From the NCBI RefSeq assembly GCF_004340465.1, contig NZ_SLVV01000004.1:310001-374000 (forward strand): a DNA stretch of 64,000 nucleotides, written 5' to 3'. The stretch is from Mesobacillus foraminis. GTDB taxonomy: Bacteria; Bacillota; Bacilli; Bacillales; Cytobacillaceae. The position numbers and the translations under genes are program-made. This document shows, piece after piece, positions 59,864-64,000 of this stretch. Every line of letters starts with the position of its first letter. The first letter of the stretch is position 1. A model generated the notes under the pieces. That model ran no database searches. It saw only the letters and a program-made list of their open reading frames with translations, and was not told the origin of the DNA.

Positions 59864-61066
59864 TCACTTAAAGTGAGGATTGTTTCTTAAGCCTGTGCGA
59901 CGGATATAGGCTTCCACATTCACTTCTACTTCCAAATCGGCAAAATGGACACTGTCCCATTCCTTTTGCAGCTTCTTCCATTCCTTCGGGTATGAACGAT
60001 GGATCGATTGCCCAAACCCAAAGATATCGGCTTTATTTTTTTGGGCCTCGTTAATAGCCATCGTGATCTCTTTTTTAATCTCTTTATCTAATTTTTTTTC
60101 CAGGGAAAGAAGTACATTTGGGTCAGTTAAGTCTATAGGTACCTTTGTTTCTCCGATGTCCCCTTCAGCGGCTACATTTATGGTGATTTTAGGCTTGCCT
60201 TTCTGGACGGTCCCGCTAACCTTGGTTTTTTGGCGAATTACCTGGTAAATGATCGATTCTTTCTGCCCCTTATAATCGATGCCTATAGCCGTTTGTTTGA
60301 TTTTATCAAGTACCCAAACAGTCCCTCTGGCTTTTTCCCCTTCCAGCCAGCCCAACAGTTTTCCATTCTTGATGGTGGCCAGCCCGGTTGCCCCCAAGGA
60401 TGTCACTGGCTCGGTCGCCTGTGTGCCCTCTAGCTTTTTTCCTTCTTCAGCATCTCCATACAGGTTGAACCCTGTAATAACGGGTTCTTTACCAGGGGAA
60501 GCCAAGTCTTTTATCGTATCCTGAACACTTGTAGACATAAACTCACCCCATTGCTGCTCAGAGAATTTTAAGGTTTTAATAACCTTGTTGGCCGGGATTT
60601 TATCGATCGGAGTCAACACTTTAACGAGTTCTGAAGCTTTTACGCCTCTTGCGATCACGACGTCTGCTGTAATCCGAAATTCCGCATCCCGTTCAATTGC
60701 ATCTAAAATAGTGCTGATATCCTGATTCTTTGCAAGGTCTTCACTGATCACTAGTAAATTGGTATGGGCATAATATAAACTTCTCGATATTTTTCTGGAC
60801 GCACTTCTGCTTAATTCGGTTACGCTGTCTCCTGTTGATGTATAAATCGTAACAGGGGGACCCTCCGTACCCCCTCCTCCTTGCATGCCTCCTGCCACAT
60901 TCCCTGGATTGATGATTTGAAGAGTGCCGATAAGCCGTCCGTCCTCGGCTAAATCAATTCCCAGCACGGAAATGATGGCAAGATCCGTCAGTTCCTTTTG
61001 GCTCCAGCAACCCGTTAATATCAGCGAAAAGGTAAAAGTGATGAAAACTAATAATAGGCGCTTCAT
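59864..61066 (-). CDS. GerAC-type germination lipoprotein
   Basis: A 400-residue Ger(x)C family protein. Lipoprotein signal MKRLLLVFITFTFSLILTGC has lipobox LTGC. The N-terminal conserved start WSQKELTDLAIISVLGID is followed by the three-domain GerAC body. It is the outer-leaflet C subunit of a Ger germinant receptor in the spore inner membrane. AAGGGGG lies seven bases before the ATG, and the gerAA stop is one base upstream, so the pair is coupled. No gerAB gene follows or intervenes. Confidence 0.9.
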   Translation of the reverse strand: MKRLLLVFITFTFSLILTGCWSQKELTDLAIISVLGIDLAEDGRLIGTLQIINPGNVAGGMQGGGGTEGPPVTIYTSTGDSVTELSRSASRKISRSLYYAHTNLLVISEDLAKNQDISTILDAIERDAEFRITADVVIARGVKASELVKVLTPIDKIPANKVIKTLKFSEQQWGEFMSTSVQDTIKDLASPGKEPVITGFNLYGDAEEGKKLEGTQATEPVTSLGATGLATIKNGKLLGWLEGEKARGTVWVLDKIKQTAIGIDYKGQKESIIYQVIRQKTKVSGTVQKGKPKITINVAAEGDIGETKVPIDLTDPNVLLSLEKKLDKEIKKEITMAINEAQKNKADIFGFGQSIHRSYPKEWKKLQKEWDSVHFADLEVEVNVEAYIRRTGLRNNPHFK

Positions 61067-61067
61067 C

Positions 61068-62735
61068 CTAGTCCCCCTTTTTTGCTTTCTTATTCACCAT
61101 GTCACGGTTTTTAGGAGGTTCTGGTTTTTGTTTTTCACCCACTCTTAAATCATGTCCCTGTGTTGTAAGTTCAGGCCTCTTTTTCTGGGCCCACAAAGGT
61201 AAACGTACAACAGTATCGCCGAGGTTGGCAGGGATAACAGGTGCAAGTGGTGTCAAATATGGAATCCCAAACGACCTTAAGCTGCATAAATGAACGACTA
61301 ATATTAGGATTCCAAGAATAATGCCGTAAAACCCGAATGTGGCAGCCGCTATCATGAAAATAAAACGAATTAATCTGGCAGAGATCGCAATGGGAAAAGA
61401 AGGAGTCGCAAAATTCGCTATCGCTGTGATGGCAACAACAATAACCATCGCAGGCGAGACGATCCCTGCCTGCACAGCTGCCTGGCCGATAACTAGTGCG
61501 CCAACGATTGAAATCGCTGAACCCACTGCCCTTGGCATCCTTACACCTGCTTCCCGCAAAATTTCAAAAGCAATCTCCATAATCAGTGCTTCGAAATAGG
61601 CAGGGAATGGGACCGTTTCCCTCTGTGCGGCAATCGCAATCAGCAGCTGGGTAGGAATCATCTCTTGATGGAAAGTGGTACCTGCAATATAAGTAGCCGG
61701 TGCTATAATCGAGATAAAAAAGATCAGGATCCTTAAAAACCGAAGCGCTGTTCCAATATCGGCACGGCCATAATAATCTTCCACCGACTGAAAAAACTGG
61801 ATGAAAATAGCCGGTGCAATGAGGACAAATGGGGTACCATTCACAAAGATGGCAATCCTGCCTTCCAGGATATTCCCCGCTACGATGTCAGGCCTTTCGG
61901 TATGGTACAAGGTAGGAAATGTGGTTAGGGCCTGGTCTTCAATAAGCTGCTCAATATAACCAGATTCAAGGATGCTGTCTATCTTAATGCTCTTTAAACG
62001 CTTTCGAACTTCCCCAACAATTTCCTCTTTTGCAATCCCTTTTATGTACATGATCGAGACATCGGTTTTAGTCACCGTTCCGATTTTCATGGTCTCCACC
62101 CATAAATCCGGGTTTTGAATTCGTCTTCGGACTAAAGCGGTATTCGTTCTAATTGACTCCGTAAAGCCATCCCTTGGACCGCGGACCGTTACCTGGCTTC
62201 CCGGCTCTTCAACGGAACGCTGCTCTCCCCCCCCTCGTGTACTGGCAACCAATCCTGTCGATGATCCATCAACAAGAATAATGGTATCTCCCGCCATCAA
62301 AGCGAGAAAAAGATCATTCCAGTCTGTAATTTTCTTAACACCAGCAATGGCTAACACCTTTTCTGAGAGGAATTCAATGGTATCGCTTTGGGTGGCTTTT
62401 TCTAGTACTGCTTGGTTATTTAACATGGATTCCAGCAAGAAATCGTTGATGTTCTTGCTGTCTGCAATACCCTCAACAAATATGACCGCTGCTTTGTGTT
62501 CGGGTAGTGTTTGCAAAATAAACTCACTGATGATAACATCCGTACTTTTTCCAGTTTTTTGTTTTATAAGTTCCAGATTGTGCGATAAAGAATCACCGAT
62601 GGGACGAGCTACATTTGCTCCTTCATCGGGTTTTTCAATTTGTTTTTTGGATTTAATTTTTATAGGTTTCTTTTTCTTAAAAAATGGAGGCATTGCGGAC
62701 AAAACCTTTCCTGTCTTTTTTACAATTTTCCCCAT
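61068..62735 (-). CDS. GerAA-type germination receptor subunit
   Basis: A 555-residue GerA/SpoVAF family protein. A basic hydrophilic N-terminal region of about 45 residues is followed by a cytoplasmic domain of about 250 residues (IPTLYHTERPDIVAGNILEGRIAIFVNGTPFVLIAPAIF near its end). Four to five helices carry the PFPAYFEALIMEIAFEILREAGVRMPRAVGSAISIVGALVIGQAAV signature. It is the A subunit of a nutrient germinant receptor. Start choice is unsure: AGAAGG is only two bases from the first ATG, while AGGAAAGG is 11 bases before Met15 (62693). Followed by gerAC. Confidence 0.88.
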   Translation of the reverse strand: MGKIVKKTGKVLSAMPPFFKKKKPIKIKSKKQIEKPDEGANVARPIGDSLSHNLELIKQKTGKSTDVIISEFILQTLPEHKAAVIFVEGIADSKNINDFLLESMLNNQAVLEKATQSDTIEFLSEKVLAIAGVKKITDWNDLFLALMAGDTIILVDGSSTGLVASTRGGGEQRSVEEPGSQVTVRGPRDGFTESIRTNTALVRRRIQNPDLWVETMKIGTVTKTDVSIMYIKGIAKEEIVGEVRKRLKSIKIDSILESGYIEQLIEDQALTTFPTLYHTERPDIVAGNILEGRIAIFVNGTPFVLIAPAIFIQFFQSVEDYYGRADIGTALRFLRILIFFISIIAPATYIAGTTFHQEMIPTQLLIAIAAQRETVPFPAYFEALIMEIAFEILREAGVRMPRAVGSAISIVGALVIGQAAVQAGIVSPAMVIVVAITAIANFATPSFPIAISARLIRFIFMIAAATFGFYGIILGILILVVHLCSLRSFGIPYLTPLAPVIPANLGDTVVRLPLWAQKKRPELTTQGHDLRVGEKQKPEPPKNRDMVNKKAKKGD

Positions 62736-63171
62736 AACCTTCTTGATTATGAATAAATTTCTCCAGTTGTTCCTTTTCGGTTTTTGTTATCCGTAAAATT
62801 GAATTAAAAAAGCTGCCGATATTTAGGGCAGCTTCTTAGAAAAAAAATAATTTTTTTGATGTCCACCAGTTCAGTTTCTTCTAGTAAAGTTGAACTTCCG
62901 GGCAAATACCACCGAAGAGGAACAAAAAATAAAAACTATACTCGAGGTGAAGTGTTTTAACATTGGGTTCAACTCATCGTTTTGAAAAATTTGCAGGATA
63001 AGGAATAGTAAAATGGAGGCAGCAACTTCTTGTCAGAGGGAATATAAGTTCTAAGTTCTCAACTTTGTAGTCGATATCTTTTTCCTGCCAATTTTCATGT
63101 TCAACCTGTTAGAACCAAATACAAAAAGGATGGCAGCGAGGGCCATCCTTTGGCATAACTAAAGTTCGTTA
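62736..63171. other. intergenic region with two hairpins
   Basis: AAGCTGCC / GGCAGCTT (62810-62834) with a TTTTTTAATT tail on the minus strand, and GGATGGC / GCCATCC (63128-63148) with TTTTTG on the minus strand. Both look like minus-strand terminators, yet no gene lies directly upstream of the first. No coding sequence is supported. Confidence 0.4.
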
Positions 63172-63184
63172 TAATAATGTTAAC

Positions 63185-63303
63185 AGTTTAAAAAGTGATT
63201 GCCACCCTGTGCTCGCCAGGATGGCTTGGGAGAAAGTTTCTTCAATCACTCATCATGGAAGCAAAAAGCCACCTGGTTTGGGGAAGTGAGGCGGCTTTTT
63301 GCT
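63185..63303 (+). ncRNA. candidate structured RNA ending in a terminator
   Basis: GTGATTG (63195-) pairs with CAATCAC (to about 63249), enclosing a CCA-CCTG / CAGG-TGG hairpin and a small GAAA-GT-TTTC hairpin. After a 20-base linker, AAAAAGCC-CCT / AGG-GGCTTTTT forms a terminator. TATAAT at 63170-63175 could be its -10 box, with a weak -35. No gene follows on the plus strand, so it would be a free small RNA rather than a leader. Family not recognised. Confidence 0.35.
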
Positions 63304-63528
63304 AAGGGATTGTTGTTTTCTCAACGTCCATGATAGAATAACCAAAATTTGGACATTTATGCATGAACTGATAATAAATAAAGTCCTTTTCTAATTAAAC
63401 AATCATAATCATTCGCTTTAGGAGTCCCCTGTATCTGGGCCTTTTTTAATTCCTTATGGCAATCCCTCTCATACAAACTGTTGAACTTCAGTTTGTATAG
63501 GTTTATACCATACCAATGTTAGATTGTT
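63304..63528. other. intergenic region
   Basis: ACAAACTG-TTGAACT-TCAGTTTGT near 63474-63497 is a perfect hairpin, with TATAGG rather than a T-run on the plus strand. No gene is seen. Confidence 0.35.
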
Positions 63529-63777
63529 TTAACTTTCGACTTCAAGTATTGCCTCAATTTCTTCCTGGATCTCGCGGTTCACCATTGAAGCACGTTTTTT
63601 TCTCAATTCCAGATCGACTTCTTTGTCAATAAAGTTATTGGTATGATGATCAAAACACTCGAAACAAATAGAATAAAAGTCCTTTTCTTCCTTTAAGAAA
63701 TCAAATTCCCATGTTTCAAGTTCTAAATAACTGACTACATTCTTTGTTTCTTTTTGGCATAGTTCGCACGTATTCAT
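63529..63777 (-). CDS. small hypothetical protein with two cysteine pairs
   Basis: An 82-residue acidic protein with CELC at residues 4-7 and CFEC at about 37-40, likely a four-cysteine metal (zinc) site. A Lys/Glu-rich helical tail follows (VDLELRKKRASMVNREIQEEIEAI). No family is recognised. I start at ATG 63775-63777 with GGAAAGGG eight bases upstream; a longer frame to 63921 overlaps the neighbouring gene. It probably forms an operon with the gene at 63804. Confidence 0.6.
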   Translation of the reverse strand: MNTCELCQKETKNVVSYLELETWEFDFLKEEKDFYSICFECFDHHTNNFIDKEVDLELRKKRASMVNREIQEEIEAILEVES

Positions 63778-63803
63778 TAAAAAAACCCTTTCCTGCATTG
63801 TCT

Positions 63804-63998
63804 TTATTTTTTTGCCAGCTGGCGGTCTCTGATTCTTTTTAAACGCCCATGATAGTTTAATATATTGATTTGGGATTGTTTCGCCTCGTCGCTGGTAGGC
63901 TGCAGGTTCGCAATATCCCAATACGTTACAACGACATCCAATACCTGGTCGAAGTATTGAAGCGGTCCATAATTGGCATCAATTGCAATGGTTTTCAT
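63804..63998 (-). CDS. small hypothetical protein at the window edge
   Basis: A 64-residue frame starting MKTIAIDANYGPLQYFDQVL and ending with a basic tail (GRLKRIRDRQLAKK). The ATG is two bases from the window end, so its ribosome site cannot be seen and the gene may begin further out. The family is not recognised. It lies 26 bases before the CxxC gene on the same strand. Confidence 0.5.
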   Translation of the reverse strand: MKTIAIDANYGPLQYFDQVLDVVVTYWDIANLQPTSDEAKQSQINILNYHGRLKRIRDRQLAKK

Positions 63999-64000
63999 TC

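Overview
The window looks like chromosomal DNA of an endospore-forming Bacillaceae (Bacillus/Mesobacillus/Cytobacillus type). Indicators are GerA-family germination genes, a complete fructosamine (frl) locus in Bacillus subtilis gene order, an OhrR very close to the B. subtilis protein, strong AGGAGG-type ribosome sites with many TTG starts, short intergenic terminators and Bacillus-type dispersed intergenic repeats. I see no rRNA, tRNA, transposase, prophage or CRISPR array.

Layout. 0-9 kb: small CxxC protein, TerC-type transporter, two GyrI-like proteins, DUF4317 protein, Crp/Fnr regulator divergent from an HcaT-like MFS transporter, and a quinone-oxidoreductase-like enzyme. 9-20 kb: 52-bp and 21-bp tandem repeats, a secreted SH3b protein, a DUF3231 protein, an RsbR-like stressosome paralogue lacking both phospho-acceptor threonines, a KatX-like catalase, small membrane or secreted proteins, and YitT. 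20-26 kb: a huge collagen-like (Gly-X-Thr) gene broken by one frameshift, with a glycosyltransferase upstream on the same strand, probably a spore-surface glycoprotein pair. 26-27.3 kb: ohrR plus a peroxiredoxin-like gene whose thioredoxin-type motif is written UGA-Pro-Val-Cys. This is a candidate selenoprotein with a SECIS-like hairpin immediately downstream and a 28-bp palindromic operator upstream. 27.6-33 kb: an orphan GerAB-type permease, hydrolase, DUF975 protein, VOC protein and two genes interrupted by in-frame stops. 33.4-39.4 kb: frlR and frlBONMD with matching palindromic operators and a CodY-like box. 39.7-51.7 kb: YdhK, a GH43-like hydrolase, MFS transporter, NlpC/P60-like protein, a metallophosphatase with altered catalytic residues, a beta-lactamase-fold hydrolase, an APH-like kinase, a second DUF3231 protein and an HSL-type esterase. 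52-57.7 kb: a two-component system with a short-loop sensor kinase, followed by an ABC transporter whose promoter carries four 11-bp-phased direct repeats. 57.7-64 kb: hairpin-forming 52-bp repeats, DUF817 and DUF2975 proteins, a gerAA-gerAC pair without gerAB, a possible structured RNA and two small genes at the right edge.

How genes work together. Frl genes import fructosamines, phosphorylate them (FrlD) and deglycate them (FrlB), with FrlR repression. The OhrR/SelL-like pair is a plausible peroxide-responsive unit. The kinase/regulator/ABC set is a plausible envelope-stress or peptide-resistance module. Germination, KatX-like and collagen-like genes belong to the spore life cycle. Several reading-frame lesions (one frameshift, a TAG, a TAA) show gene decay or sequence error. 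They are the main reason for caution about the UGA gene, although its lesion alone sits exactly at the redox residue.
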